DNA of 64,000 bases from Bacillota bacterium (GCA_023443315.1 JAEZVA010000071.1:1-64000), one strand, 5' to 3'; shown: positions 40,392 to 50,551, numbered from the stretch's first letter. The notes: a model not told the origin generated them from the sequence alone. A program made the numbers and translations.

Positions 40392-42353
40392 ATGGACAAG
40401 TTCAAACTCAAAAGCGAATACAAGCCCACCGGCGATCAGCCTGCCGCCATCGATGCGCTTGTTCAGGGCCTGCTTCGCGGCGACCGGGAGCAGGCGCTTT
40501 TGGGCGTTACCGGCTCGGGTAAGACCTTTACGATGGCGAATATTATCGAGCGGGTAAACCGCCCGGCGATAGTGCTTGCCCACAACAAGACGCTTGCCGC
40601 GCAGCTGTGCAGCGAGTTTAAGGAGTTTTTCCCCGAGAATGCGGTGGAGTACTTCGTGAGCTACTACGATTACTATCAGCCCGAGGCGTATATTCCGAGC
40701 ACCGATACCTATATTGAAAAGGACAGCGCCATCAACGCCGAGATTGAAAAGCTGCGCCACTCCGCCACGGCGTCCCTGTCCGAGCGTCGGGATGTTATCA
40801 TCGTGGCGAGCGTGTCCTGCATCTACAGCCTTGGCGACCCCATAGACTACCGCAATATGGTTATCTCCGCGCGTCCGGGCATGGTTTGGGGCAGAGACGC
40901 GTTCTTGGCAAAGCTTGTGGAGCTGCAGTACGAGCGCAACGACATCGCGTTTGAACGCAACAAGTTTCGTGTGCGCGGCGATGTGGTCGAGGTGTTTCCT
41001 GCATACTCCAGCGAGCTTGCCCTGCGGTTTGAGTTTTTCGGCGACGAGATCGAGCGCATCTGCGAGATGCACGCACTTACCGGCGAGGTCAAGGCGGTGC
41101 TGGGTCATGCGGTAGTTTACCCCGCGTCCCACTTTATCGTCTCCCGCGACAAGATGGAGCGCGCGGTGGTGGAGATACAGGACGAGCTGACCGACCGCCT
41201 GAAGTACTTCCGTGAAAACGAGAAGCTGCTTGAAGCCCAGCGCATCGAGCAGCGCACCAACTACGATATCGAGATGCTGCGGGAGATTGGCTTTTGCAGC
41301 GGCATAGAGAACTACTCCCGTGTGCTGTCTGGGCGCTCGCCCGGCAGCACCCCGTTTACGTTGCTTGATTATTTTCCGAAGGATTACCTGCTGTTCATCG
41401 ACGAATCCCACGTGAGTATTCCGCAGGTGCGCGGTATGTATGCGGGCGACCACGCAAGAAAAAAGACGCTCGTGGACTACGGCTTTCGGCTGCCCTCGGC
41501 GTTCGACAACCGCCCGCTTAACTTTGATGAGTTTTACGGTAAGCTCAATCAGGTGGTGTTTGTATCCGCCACACCGGGACCGTTCGAGCGCGAGAAGAGT
41601 GCCGCCATTGTCGAACAGGTCATACGCCCCACCGGACTGCTCGACCCCGAGGTGGAGGTTCGCCCGGTAGAGGGTCAGATAGACGACCTGCTCTCGGAGA
41701 TTAACATCCGCACCGAAAAGGGCGAGCGCGTCCTTGTCACCACCCTTACCAAAAAGATGGCGGAGGATTTGACCGCATACCTTGAGAAGATGGACTGCAA
41801 GGTGCGCTATATGCACCACGGTATCGATACCATCGAGCGTATGGAGATTATCCGCGACCTGCGCCTTGGCGAGTTTGACGTGCTGGTGGGCATTAACCTG
41901 CTGCGCGAAGGGCTCGATATCCCCGAGGTATCATTGGTCGTTATCCTGGACGCGGACAAGGAGGGCTTTCTGCGCAGTGAGACCTCGTTGATACAAACCA
42001 TCGGACGCGCCGCGCGAAACGAGCAGGGCAAGGTTATTATGTATGCCGATTCGGTTACCGGCTCAATGGAGCGAGCCATCCGCGAAACCGAAAGAAGACG
42101 TGCCATTCAGCACGAATACAATATTGCGCATGGCATTACGCCGGTTTCGATAAAGAAGGGCGTTCGTGATATGATAGAGATATCCGCGCGGGAAAGCATC
42201 GACAAGGCGTTTGAGAAACGTATCAGCAAGCGCGATAAGGATAAGCTTATCGACCAGCTTACCCGCGAGATGCGCGCGGCGGCAAAGCTTTTGGAGTTCG
42301 AGCACGCCGCTTACCTGCGCGATAAAATCAACAAGCTGAATGCCGTAAAATAA
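40392..42353 (+). CDS. uvrB: excinuclease ABC subunit B
   Basis: 653-residue helicase-like subunit of nucleotide excision repair that verifies damage and loads UvrC. Walker A GVTGSGKTF, the DESH box in LLFIDESHVS, the beta-hairpin region YYDYYQPEAYIP, helicase motifs V-VI (GINLLREGLDIPE, TIGRAARN) and the C-terminal UVR domain are all present. Length is normal. It lies 112 nt ahead of uvrA, and a perfect 10-bp hairpin (42364-42393) separates the two. Confidence 0.97.
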   Translation: MDKFKLKSEYKPTGDQPAAIDALVQGLLRGDREQALLGVTGSGKTFTMANIIERVNRPAIVLAHNKTLAAQLCSEFKEFFPENAVEYFVSYYDYYQPEAYIPSTDTYIEKDSAINAEIEKLRHSATASLSERRDVIIVASVSCIYSLGDPIDYRNMVISARPGMVWGRDAFLAKLVELQYERNDIAFERNKFRVRGDVVEVFPAYSSELALRFEFFGDEIERICEMHALTGEVKAVLGHAVVYPASHFIVSRDKMERAVVEIQDELTDRLKYFRENEKLLEAQRIEQRTNYDIEMLREIGFCSGIENYSRVLSGRSPGSTPFTLLDYFPKDYLLFIDESHVSIPQVRGMYAGDHARKKTLVDYGFRLPSAFDNRPLNFDEFYGKLNQVVFVSATPGPFEREKSAAIVEQVIRPTGLLDPEVEVRPVEGQIDDLLSEINIRTEKGERVLVTTLTKKMAEDLTAYLEKMDCKVRYMHHGIDTIERMEIIRDLRLGEFDVLVGINLLREGLDIPEVSLVVILDADKEGFLRSETSLIQTIGRAARNEQGKVIMYADSVTGSMERAIRETERRRAIQHEYNIAHGITPVSIKKGVRDMIEISARESIDKAFEKRISKRDKDKLIDQLTREMRAAAKLLEFEHAAYLRDKINKLNAVK

Positions 42354-42363
42354 TCGTGAATGC

Positions 42364-42393
42364 GAACAGTATTTGCTCTTGTGAATACTGTTC
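42364..42393 (+). other. hairpin between uvrB and uvrA
   Basis: GAACAGTATT and AATACTGTTC form a perfect 10-bp stem around a 10-nt loop. No T tract follows. It may lower read-through or stabilise the uvrB end of the transcript. Confidence 0.5.
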
Positions 42394-42465
42394 ACGTTTA
42401 CCTCACATAAGAACAAATGTTTTAACATCTGGCAGCAATTCTAACGGATTTTGGAGGAGTTTCCA

Positions 42466-45288
42466 TTGGCTAAGGATAAAATCATCATACGGGGTGCACG
42501 GGAGCACAACCTAAAGAACATCGATGTGGAGATACCGCGCGATAAGCTAGTGGTATTTACAGGGCTATCCGGCTCGGGCAAAAGTTCGCTTGCGTTTGAC
42601 ACTATCTACGCCGACGGGCAGCGCAGGTATGTCGAGAGTCTGTCGTCTTACGCAAGACAGTTTCTCGGTCAGATGGAAAAGCCGGATGTCGATTCAATCG
42701 AAGGGCTTTCCCCGGCAATCTCCATCGATCAAAAGACCACAAGCAAGAACCCGCGCTCCACGGTGGGCACGGTTACCGAGATATACGACTACCTGCGTCT
42801 GTTGTATGCCCGCATCGGGCATCCCCACTGCCCCGTGTGCGGCAGAGAGATCTCCCAGCAGACGGTGGACCAGATGGTGGATCGCGTCCTGGAACTGCCC
42901 GAAGGGGCAAAGATACAGGTGCTAGCACCCGTGGTCAGGGGACGAAAGGGTGAGCATACCAAAGAATTTGATGCCGCCCGCCGCTCCGGCTTTGTGCGCG
43001 TGCGTGTGGACGGAATCATCTACGACCTGTCCGAGCAGATTAAGCCGGAGAAGAACAAAAAGCATAACATCGAGATTGTGGTGGACCGCCTTTCGGTGCG
43101 CGACGACATCAAGTCGCGCCTTGCCGATTCGTTTGAGACCGCTCTGGCGCTTACCGGCGGACTGTTGGTGGTGGATGTAATAGACGGCGAGGAGATGCTG
43201 TTTTCTCAAAACTACTCCTGCCCCGAGCACGACATCAGCATCGACGAGCTTGCGCCGCGTATGTTTTCGTTTAACAACCCCATCGGAGCGTGTGAAAAAT
43301 GTACGGGGCTTGGCACCTTCTTAAAGGTTGACCCCGACCTTATCATACCAAACAAGCGCCTTTCCATTCGGGAGGGTGCCGTCAGGGCTAGCGGCTGGTA
43401 TTACGGCGACGGCGGAACCATCGCGCAGATGTTCTATGAAGGGCTTGCAAAGCACTACGGCTTTTCGCTTGATGTACCGGTAGCAAAGCTGACGCAGGAC
43501 CAGGTTGATAAGATATTGTACGGCACAAACGGCGAGCCGATTGAGATCACCCGCAAAAACGAGTACGGTGAAGGCTCTTATCGCGCACCGTTTGAGGGGG
43601 TTATCAACAACCTCGAACGCCGCTTTCGCGAGACGCAAAGCTCGTTTATGCGTGAGGAGCTGTCCAGCACCATGTCGTCGGTGCTGTGCCCCGATTGTAA
43701 CGGACAGCGGTTAAAGCCCGAGTACCTTTCGGTAACGGTAGGCGATAAAAACATCAGTGAGTTCACGAGCCTGTCGGTCACAAACGCCCTTGCGTTTATC
43801 GATGGTCTTGCGCTGGAAGGCCGCGAGCTGATGATAGCCGAGCAGATTATGAAAGAGATTCGCGAGCGCCTCGGCTTTTTACAAAGTGTGGGGCTTGAGT
43901 ACCTGACGCTGTCCCGCGCGGCGGGCACATTGTCGGGCGGCGAGAGCCAGCGCATCCGCCTTGCCACACAGATCGGTTCCTCCTTAATGGGGGTGTTATA
44001 TATCCTCGACGAGCCGAGCATCGGTCTGCACCAGCGCGACAACGACAAGCTCATCGGCACGCTCAAGCGCCTGCGTGACTTAGGCAATACACTAATTGTG
44101 GTGGAGCACGACGAAGACACCATGTATGCCGCAGACTATATTGTGGACATCGGTCCCGCGGCGGGAATACACGGCGGGCAGGTGGTGTGCGCTGGCAGTA
44201 TAGACGAGATAAAACGCTGCGAGGGCTCAATTACAGGGCAGTACCTAAGCGGGCGAAAGGCAATCGAGGTGCCAAAAACGCGCCGTAAGGGCAACGGCAA
44301 AACCCTAAAGATTAAGGGTGCACGCCACAATAACCTAAAGAATATCACCGTTTCTGTTCCGCTTGGCACGTTTACGAGCGTGACCGGTGTGTCAGGGTCG
44401 GGAAAAAGCTCGCTCATCAACGAAATCCTGTTTAAGCGGCTTTCCGCTGTGCTCAACGGCAGCCGCGCCAAAGCGGGCGCGCACGACGAGATAACCGGCA
44501 TTGAGAATCTGGATAAGGTCATCGACATCGACCAATCCCCCATCGGGCGTACGCCGCGTTCCAACCCCGCCACCTATACCGGCGTGTTTACCGATATCCG
44601 CAACGTGTTTGCCGCGTCCGCAGACGCAAAGATACGCGGCTACACCTCTAGCAGGTTCTCCTTTAATGTGAAGGGCGGTCGCTGCGAGGCGTGCGAGGGA
44701 GACGGGATCCTTAAGATAGAGATGCACTTTTTGCCCGACATCTACGTCCCCTGTGAGGTGTGCAAGGGCAAGCGCTACAACCGTGAGACGCTGGAGGTCA
44801 AGTTCAAGGGCAAGACCATCTACGATGTTCTGGAGATGACGGTGGACGAAGGCGTGGAGTTCTTTGCGAACATCCCACGTGTAGCGCGAAAGCTCGAGAC
44901 GCTGCAAAGCGTTGGGCTGGGCTATGTGAAGATTGGTCAGCCCGCAACCACGCTTTCGGGCGGCGAGGCGCAGCGCGTTAAGCTTGCGACTGAGCTATCC
45001 AAACGCTCTACCGGCAAAACGATCTATATCCTCGACGAGCCCACCACCGGTCTGCATACCGCGGATGTACACAAGCTCATCGATGTGCTTCAGCTGCTGG
45101 TGGAAGCGGGCAATACGGTGCTCGTCATCGAACACAACCTTGATGTGATTAAAACCGCCGACTACGTCATTGACCTCGGTCCTGAGGGCGGGGATAAGGG
45201 CGGCGAGTTGGTTGTATGTGGCACGCCAGAGAAAATTGCCCGATGCGAGCAGTCGTATACGGGACAATATTTGCGCAAGGTGTTGTAA
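42466..45288 (+). CDS. uvrA: excinuclease ABC subunit A
   Basis: 940-residue ABC-type ATPase that finds DNA lesions and delivers UvrB. Two nucleotide-binding halves carry Walker A motifs GLSGSGKSS and GVSGSGKSS; ABC signatures are LSGGESQRI and LSGGEAQRV; two zinc modules contain CPVCGREI, CPDC and CEACEGDG/CEVCKGKR. Translation most likely starts at the TTG at 42466, six bases after GGAGGAG; an in-frame TTG five codons earlier overlaps the site. Downstream is a rubredoxin gene. Confidence 0.97.
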   Translation: MAKDKIIIRGAREHNLKNIDVEIPRDKLVVFTGLSGSGKSSLAFDTIYADGQRRYVESLSSYARQFLGQMEKPDVDSIEGLSPAISIDQKTTSKNPRSTVGTVTEIYDYLRLLYARIGHPHCPVCGREISQQTVDQMVDRVLELPEGAKIQVLAPVVRGRKGEHTKEFDAARRSGFVRVRVDGIIYDLSEQIKPEKNKKHNIEIVVDRLSVRDDIKSRLADSFETALALTGGLLVVDVIDGEEMLFSQNYSCPEHDISIDELAPRMFSFNNPIGACEKCTGLGTFLKVDPDLIIPNKRLSIREGAVRASGWYYGDGGTIAQMFYEGLAKHYGFSLDVPVAKLTQDQVDKILYGTNGEPIEITRKNEYGEGSYRAPFEGVINNLERRFRETQSSFMREELSSTMSSVLCPDCNGQRLKPEYLSVTVGDKNISEFTSLSVTNALAFIDGLALEGRELMIAEQIMKEIRERLGFLQSVGLEYLTLSRAAGTLSGGESQRIRLATQIGSSLMGVLYILDEPSIGLHQRDNDKLIGTLKRLRDLGNTLIVVEHDEDTMYAADYIVDIGPAAGIHGGQVVCAGSIDEIKRCEGSITGQYLSGRKAIEVPKTRRKGNGKTLKIKGARHNNLKNITVSVPLGTFTSVTGVSGSGKSSLINEILFKRLSAVLNGSRAKAGAHDEITGIENLDKVIDIDQSPIGRTPRSNPATYTGVFTDIRNVFAASADAKIRGYTSSRFSFNVKGGRCEACEGDGILKIEMHFLPDIYVPCEVCKGKRYNRETLEVKFKGKTIYDVLEMTVDEGVEFFANIPRVARKLETLQSVGLGYVKIGQPATTLSGGEAQRVKLATELSKRSTGKTIYILDEPTTGLHTADVHKLIDVLQLLVEAGNTVLVIEHNLDVIKTADYVIDLGPEGGDKGGELVVCGTPEKIARCEQSYTGQYLRKVL

Positions 45289-45311
45289 TTAGTGATAAAA
45301 TTAGCTATACT
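45283..45311 (+). promoter_or_regulatory. possible rubredoxin promoter
   Basis: -35 TTGTAA (45283-45288, overlapping the uvrA stop), 17-nt spacer, -10 TATACT (45306-45311). Confidence 0.45.
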
Positions 45312-45406
45312 ATTTACTAAATTATATAATATTAAGCCACTGCTGTTTGGCGGCGAAACAAAGCGTGGTCAGCAGCGTGGTTAAAATCAGAAAGGATGGA
45401 ACAATT

Positions 45407-45565
45407 ATGGCTAAGTATGTTTGCTCCGTTTGTGGCTACACCTATGATGAGGCTGAGGGTGCTCCCGACGTCGGTATTGCTCCCGGCACCAAGTGGGACG
45501 ATATCCCCGACGATTTCGTATGCCCCGTGTGCGGTGTAGCGAAGGATATGTTTGAGGCAGAGTAA
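45407..45565 (+). CDS. rubredoxin
   Basis: 52-residue one-iron electron carrier. The iron is held by Cys6, Cys9, Cys39 and Cys42 (CSVCGYTY and CPVCGVAKD). Rubredoxins in anaerobes feed oxygen- and peroxide-reducing enzymes or other oxidoreductases; no partner is adjacent. The ATG at 45407 follows AAAGGATGG; a longer in-frame start is not supported. A strong terminator follows. Confidence 0.96.
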   Translation: MAKYVCSVCGYTYDEAEGAPDVGIAPGTKWDDIPDDFVCPVCGVAKDMFEAE

Positions 45566-45610
45566 TTCCCATAGGGTTCTATTCCATTGTGCGTTACCGA
45601 ATAAGAAATC

Positions 45611-45644
45611 AAAAAACAGCCCGCTGCACAGCGGGCTGTTTTTT
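45611..45644 (+). terminator. bidirectional terminator, rubredoxin / chemotaxis receptor
   Basis: AAAAAACAGCCCGCT and AGCGGGCTGTTTTTT form a perfect stem flanked by A and T runs on both sides, suiting both convergent genes. Confidence 0.92.
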
Positions 45645-45681
45645 ATGTAATGTTATTTAATTGGGTGTAAATTGCGTTTCA

Positions 45682-47391
45682 TTACCCTTCTGTCGAAAAG
45701 GCATAGTCGTCATCATCAGATGAGGGACCGCTGTGGATGGACACGAAATCTGCCTCGTACTCGTCATCGCCATCATCATTGAGTCCGCTTTCTCCCTTAA
45801 GCTTGAAACGGCTGACCATTCGCTTGAGCATATCGGCCTGAGATGAAAGTTCTTCGCTGGCGGCGGCGGTTTGCTGGGCGGTGGCGGAGTTGGTCTCCAC
45901 AACGGTTGAGATCTGATCCACGCCCTGCGTAATCTGCATCACTGCAGTTGCTTGGTCGTTGGTTGCAACGGTTATTTCGCTAATCAATTTGCTAGAGTCG
46001 TTACAGTCACTAACGATCTGATCAAGCGAAGTAGCGGTTTTCTTTGCAAATTTCACGCCGCTTTCCACCGCTTTAATAGAGGATTCAATCAGCTCGGTTG
46101 TGGTCTTAGCTGCCTCAGCGCTCTTGGTGGCAAGGTTGCGAACCTCATCAGCCACTACGGCAAAGCCCTTACCTGCGGCTCCGGCTCTCGCGGCCTCGAC
46201 AGCGGCATTGAGTGCAAGGATGTTGGTCTGGAACGAGATATCATCAATAACCTTAATAATCTTAGCAATGTTCGAGGAGGTGTTGTTGATCTGCTCCATC
46301 GATTCGAGCATGTTTCGCATCAGCTCACTGCAGCGCTCCACGTTATCCACGGTCTGAAGCGATAGGCTGTTGGCGGTTTTGGCATGCTCGGCGTTGAGCT
46401 TAACCTGAGAGTTGACATCTTTAATGGTAGACGAAAGCTCTTCGACGGAACTTGCCTGTTGGGTAGAACCCTGAGAAAGCGCCTGCGAAGCGCCCGAAAC
46501 CTGCATGCTTCCGCTCGAAACCTGTTCGGCGGCATTGTTGATGTTGGCCATCGTTTTGTTAAACGAATCGGAGATATTAAGCAGCGCCTCTTTAATCGAA
46601 GCAAATTCGCCCAGATACTCGTTGCGCAACGAATAGGTAAGGTCGCCGTCCGCAATCGAGGTAAGAACCTCGGTAATCTCGTCGATGTATAAAACATAGT
46701 TGCTCAGCCGCTGAACCGTTTTCTTTATCGCCTTAGCAAGCTCGCCAACTTCATCCTTGGAGCGAACGTCCACCGTTACAAAGAAGTTGCCGTCGGCAAT
46801 CTGCAGCGTCGCATCCTTGAGCTTGTTGATGGGTCTTACGATAAAGAAGGTGCACAGGAAGATTGCGGCAAACAACACCACAGTCAGTGCGGCAAATACA
46901 ATGAATAAAAATGTAGATACACTGCCAGACCGTTCGCTGATCAAGGTTAACGGCATCGTAGTTAGCACACGAAATCCGTCCCCGGCAGTTGTAATAACGC
47001 ACATGGTTGGGATAGAGTTTACAACGTGGAGGGAAGGCTTGCCCTCTTCGGCGGCCAAGGTATCAAAGCTGCCGTCAGCAAACAGCTCGTATGCGGTTTT
47101 CCCCACAAAGGCGGTGTCGGTCGAGGAGATGATGTTACCTGCCGCGTCCAACAGTGCATAGCTGCTGTCGCCCGAGCCGGTCGCTGCCCAACTCAAGGCA
47201 TCCTCATTCCCGCCGTTTACGCTAATATATGAGGCGAGCAGTTCGGTCTGCGAAACAACGCTGTTTTTCATCGTTTCTTCAACCTGGTTTGCAACCAGAG
47301 CCGCTACCGCGATACCGCTGCCGATGACCACAAGCAGCGTAGGCAGAAAAATCATTACAAGCATTTTTGCAATCAGTGATTTTTTAAACAT
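45682..47391 (-). CDS. methyl-accepting chemotaxis protein
   Basis: 569-residue transmembrane receptor. One membrane segment near residues 8-32, a small extracytoplasmic sensor (about 33-160), a second segment at 161-185, then a HAMP domain and a cytoplasmic coiled coil with the signalling hairpin tip IDDISFQTNILALNAAVEAAR and EVRNLATKSAEAAK. The sensor resembles a small single Cache/PAS-type module; the ligand is unknown. GAAGGAG is the ribosome binding site. Other chemotaxis genes are not in the window; its presence implies a motile organism. Confidence 0.93.
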   Translation of the reverse strand: MFKKSLIAKMLVMIFLPTLLVVIGSGIAVAALVANQVEETMKNSVVSQTELLASYISVNGGNEDALSWAATGSGDSSYALLDAAGNIISSTDTAFVGKTAYELFADGSFDTLAAEEGKPSLHVVNSIPTMCVITTAGDGFRVLTTMPLTLISERSGSVSTFLFIVFAALTVVLFAAIFLCTFFIVRPINKLKDATLQIADGNFFVTVDVRSKDEVGELAKAIKKTVQRLSNYVLYIDEITEVLTSIADGDLTYSLRNEYLGEFASIKEALLNISDSFNKTMANINNAAEQVSSGSMQVSGASQALSQGSTQQASSVEELSSTIKDVNSQVKLNAEHAKTANSLSLQTVDNVERCSELMRNMLESMEQINNTSSNIAKIIKVIDDISFQTNILALNAAVEAARAGAAGKGFAVVADEVRNLATKSAEAAKTTTELIESSIKAVESGVKFAKKTATSLDQIVSDCNDSSKLISEITVATNDQATAVMQITQGVDQISTVVETNSATAQQTAAASEELSSQADMLKRMVSRFKLKGESGLNDDGDDEYEADFVSIHSGPSSDDDDYAFSTEG

Positions 47392-47805
47392 AAACTATAG
47401 TCTCCTTCTTAATCACGGATAGTATTAGCCGAGACGATATAATCCAGAGCCTGCGTAAGGGGGAAAGGTCTTACATGAAATCAAAAATCAGCGGTACCTC
47501 AAAATAGTTGCTGGAACGAAAAGCAGAGCTTATTGCGTACCTTACCGTGAAACATCACCGAAAACCAAAAGGAATTGGTAATGTTTCGCCTATGTTTTTG
47601 CATGTTTCTGTTATGTTCTATTTTAACCGAACAATGTATAAAAATCAATCGTAATATGGCGCATTTTACTAATCGGATAGTTGTATTTGAAAAGATTGTG
47701 CAATAATGCATACAAATGTCGAATTTTGTTGACATCTCCAATGCATGTGATATGATTTATACAGTAAAAACCATAAATACAATAATATAGACATGGAGAG
47801 AAAAT
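47392..47805. other. divergent region, chemotaxis receptor / surface protein
   Basis: 414 bp, AT-rich. It contains the receptor leader on the minus strand and a plus-strand promoter at 47729-47756. No gene-like frame or known structured RNA was seen. Confidence 0.45.
47729..47756 (+). promoter_or_regulatory. promoter of the surface protein gene
   Basis: -35 TTGACA (47729-47734), 16-nt spacer, -10 TATGAT (47751-47756), about 50 nt before the start at 47806. Confidence 0.6.
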
Positions 47806-49083
47806 ATGAGATACGTCAAGAGAGGCATCTGTTTGCTTGCGGTTATTCAACTTATGAGCGTCTTCGTATTTGCTGCGCCCTATGTCGAAGAGTTTTCTGC
47901 GCCGCTGCCCAGCACGTATTGCTCGGTTTATAATCTGATTCCGTTAGAGGATAATGTCGGACGCACGCTTGAGATTGAACAAATCGACGACGACACCATG
48001 TACATGCTTACACCAGAAAGCGACAAGGGGGGCGTTATCATCTATGCCTCGGGCGTACAAAGTGTGAGAGTGGGGTTTTATTCATATTATGGTATCTATG
48101 CAGTGTATTCTGCCGCAACCGGTAACTATAGACAAACAAGCAGTGTTTTGTCGGGCATAACAAAACGAATGAGGGTGGACCACACAACCCAAACTATGTG
48201 TGTTCAGGATGAGAACCAACTTTATTCTATGTATTACAACGACAAACCACCCTTTGGTTATGTTCTATCGTTAAATAGTCATGTCAACTCGGGTGCCAGT
48301 TACTATCCATACCTAGGGGCAAACATCTATGTGTCACAGGATAACGTTTCCTATCTACCGCTTGGGTCGCGGGTGGTAACGTATAAAACAGGTTCGGACA
48401 TTTCCACAGATGAATCCACCGCATACTGCGAACTGGAAGCAGCGGTGCCTGCGGGGTACCGATATATCAAGGTAGAAATGAACCGGCCTACCCAAACCTA
48501 TATCGATGCCACTTTTACAGAACGTACGCCAGTTAACCAGGCGTTTGCAGTTTATCTGTCACGTATTACCCTAGGTGGCGATGCGGTTAGGGTTCTTAGC
48601 AATCAACAATCCTCGTCAACCCCTTCTTCCTCAAGCCAAGCATCCTCTAGTAGTACGGAAAGTCGTTCGTCAAACAGCCGTACCGCGGATACTGCGACCT
48701 CGACACAACCGGAAAACAATATTGTTGTAGGAGATATTGATGGATTTGGATATCAGCTGCCGAGTGTTCCGCGCCAACAACAGACCGAGGGTGTAAACCA
48801 AGACGTGATTACCAACGAGGTGTTGGATGCCGAGACTTCAGTAACAAACGAGACAGATCCGGTGACGAAAAACGGCGTTGTGTATGAGATGGATGACGCA
48901 ATGAACAGCGAAAAGAAAACAGCGGCACCATCAACGGATAACGACATCATGGAGATTGTGTGCCTTGTCATAGGCGCAGTTGGTGTTGCTTCTATCACCT
49001 ATGTGATAACGTCGTCTCGCGTCGGTGGCAAAGGGCAAAGGCAGGAAGAGAGTAATAATTCAAATACCGACTCAATAAATTAG
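47806..49083 (+). CDS. membrane-anchored cell-surface protein, unknown
   Basis: 425-residue exported protein: signal peptide (cleavage near FAAP, about 24), a strand-rich extracellular domain to about residue 260 with many Tyr, a Ser-rich linker (about 266-300), and a C-terminal membrane segment (about 385-405, IMEIVCLVIGAVGVASITYVI) followed by a polar tail. There is no LPxTG motif, so anchoring is by the membrane span. No family recognised. The next gene is signal peptide peptidase sppA. Confidence 0.7.
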   Translation: MRYVKRGICLLAVIQLMSVFVFAAPYVEEFSAPLPSTYCSVYNLIPLEDNVGRTLEIEQIDDDTMYMLTPESDKGGVIIYASGVQSVRVGFYSYYGIYAVYSAATGNYRQTSSVLSGITKRMRVDHTTQTMCVQDENQLYSMYYNDKPPFGYVLSLNSHVNSGASYYPYLGANIYVSQDNVSYLPLGSRVVTYKTGSDISTDESTAYCELEAAVPAGYRYIKVEMNRPTQTYIDATFTERTPVNQAFAVYLSRITLGGDAVRVLSNQQSSSTPSSSSQASSSSTESRSSNSRTADTATSTQPENNIVVGDIDGFGYQLPSVPRQQQTEGVNQDVITNEVLDAETSVTNETDPVTKNGVVYEMDDAMNSEKKTAAPSTDNDIMEIVCLVIGAVGVASITYVITSSRVGGKGQRQEESNNSNTDSIN

Positions 49084-49084
49084 A

Positions 49085-49113
49085 TTGTATTGTTATTTTA
49101 GCAGGAGTATAAT
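49085..49113 (+). promoter_or_regulatory. promoter of sppA
   Basis: -35 TTGTAT (49085-49090), 17-nt spacer, -10 TATAAT (49108-49113), just after the preceding stop codon. Confidence 0.55.
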
Positions 49114-49193
49114 TATAGTGCTCGACCGTATTTCTCGGTGTCTATAGTGCCAAGTGGCGAGCCTTATATTTACAATGATAGGAGAGGGATATA

Positions 49194-50201
49194 TTGAACC
49201 CTGTAAGCGGATTTAACGCCTCGCAACCACCGCTTCCCCCACAGCAGAAGGGAAAAAGCAAAGCCCCCATTATTATTGCAATTATCTTGGCGGCGATCGT
49301 TGTAATCGCGGTTATTGTAGCGATTGGCTTTGCCGTTATTAACGCTGCAGACGTCAGCATTGGCAGCGGAGGGTTAGACGTTGTTTATATTGAAGGTACC
49401 ATTGCGGCGGATGATTCTTCCAGCATGTGGTCCACTCAAGTTTACAGCCAGACCTATATCCTCAATACAATTGAAAGCCTAATCGAGGATCCAACAAGCA
49501 AAGCGATTTTGCTTTACATCAATACCCCGGGTGGCTCAATCTATGAAACCGATGACGTGTATCTGAAGCTGCTTGAATACAAAGAAACGGGCAGACCTAT
49601 ATATGCGTATATGGCTCAGACCGCGGCGTCGGGAGGCTATTATATCGCCTGCGCGGCAGATAAGGTGTACTGCAATCGCAACACCCTCACTGGGTCTATC
49701 GGCGTTATTTACGGAACCTTCCTCGATCTATCGGAATTTTTGGCAAAGTACGGTGTTCGCACCAACACCTTTACCTCGGGAGACAACAAATCGATGGGCA
49801 GCAGCTATGAGCCGATGACCGAGCAGCAGAAGGCGATCTTCCAGTCGATTGTCGACGAGGCATACGAGCAGTTTGTCGACGTTGTAGCCACGGGACGAAA
49901 GATGCAAAAAGGCGCGGTCTACCCCATAGCAGATGGCAGGGTATACACCGCGAAGCAGGCGCTGAGCGCGGGTCTTGTGGATGAAATTGCCCCCTACGAG
50001 GATGCGCTGGAAGCCATTAAGTCGGAGCTGGGCGATACACAGATGCCGGTGGTTGACCACAAGCGTGAGATGTCAGGCTCATTTGCCTCGTTGTTTGGCA
50101 TGCTTGCAAAGCTTCGCGGTCAAAGCGAGGCGGAGGTCATTTTAGATGCGGTTACCGCATATAATAAAACGGGGTACTATTGCGCGGAGCTCGCGCAGTA
50201 G
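49194..50201 (+). CDS. sppA: signal peptide peptidase SppA
   Basis: 335-residue membrane serine protease that degrades leftover signal peptides and misfolded membrane protein fragments. One N-terminal membrane segment (about 25-50) is followed by a ClpP-like fold. The Ser/Lys dyad is Ser146 (AASGGYY) and Lys199 (GDNKSMGS), the same spacing as the Bacillus enzyme, which is also 335 residues. Translation starts at TTG behind GGAGAGGG. Next gene is ylmC. Confidence 0.94.
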   Translation: MNPVSGFNASQPPLPPQQKGKSKAPIIIAIILAAIVVIAVIVAIGFAVINAADVSIGSGGLDVVYIEGTIAADDSSSMWSTQVYSQTYILNTIESLIEDPTSKAILLYINTPGGSIYETDDVYLKLLEYKETGRPIYAYMAQTAASGGYYIACAADKVYCNRNTLTGSIGVIYGTFLDLSEFLAKYGVRTNTFTSGDNKSMGSSYEPMTEQQKAIFQSIVDEAYEQFVDVVATGRKMQKGAVYPIADGRVYTAKQALSAGLVDEIAPYEDALEAIKSELGDTQMPVVDHKREMSGSFASLFGMLAKLRGQSEAEVILDAVTAYNKTGYYCAELAQ

Positions 50202-50239
50202 CTTAGCTTTGTTGAGCAGACCGGTTGGGAGGCGTCGAT

Positions 50240-50527
50240 ATGGTGCGCGTGACGGTCAGTGACCTGCGACACAAGGACGTGGTAAACATCAAGGACGGTT
50301 CTCGCTTAGGCTGCGTGTGTGACGTTGAGCTAGACTTAAGCTGTGCAAAGGTTTTGGCGCTCATTATCTACGGCAGACCGCGGTGGTTTGGGCTGTTTGG
50401 GCGGGAGGACGACCTGTTCATCGGGCTTGAAAACATCAAGGTTGTGGGCGAGGACACGATTTTAGTCAGCTTTGAGTGCCCTGCGCGCCCGAAGGGAAAA
50501 CGCAAGTTTAGTATTTTTGAGAATTAA
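50240..50527 (+). CDS. YlmC/YmxH-family sporulation protein (PRC-barrel)
   Basis: 95-residue PRC-barrel protein found throughout spore-forming Firmicutes; members are reported to affect sporulation but the mechanism is not known. VTVSDLRHKDVVNIKDGSRLG and GRPRWFGLFGREDDLFI are characteristic. The ATG at 50240 follows GGGAGG. It lies 38 nt after sppA, probably in one transcript. Confidence 0.9.
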   Translation: MVRVTVSDLRHKDVVNIKDGSRLGCVCDVELDLSCAKVLALIIYGRPRWFGLFGREDDLFIGLENIKVVGEDTILVSFECPARPKGKRKFSIFEN

Positions 50528-50551
50528 CTGTGCAAACCTTGGCATAACATC

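Noticed and set aside
40350..41819. 489-codon open frame on the minus strand
   Set aside because: It lies fully antisense to uvrB, whose motifs are intact; it has no family-like motifs and arises from codon bias on the opposite strand.
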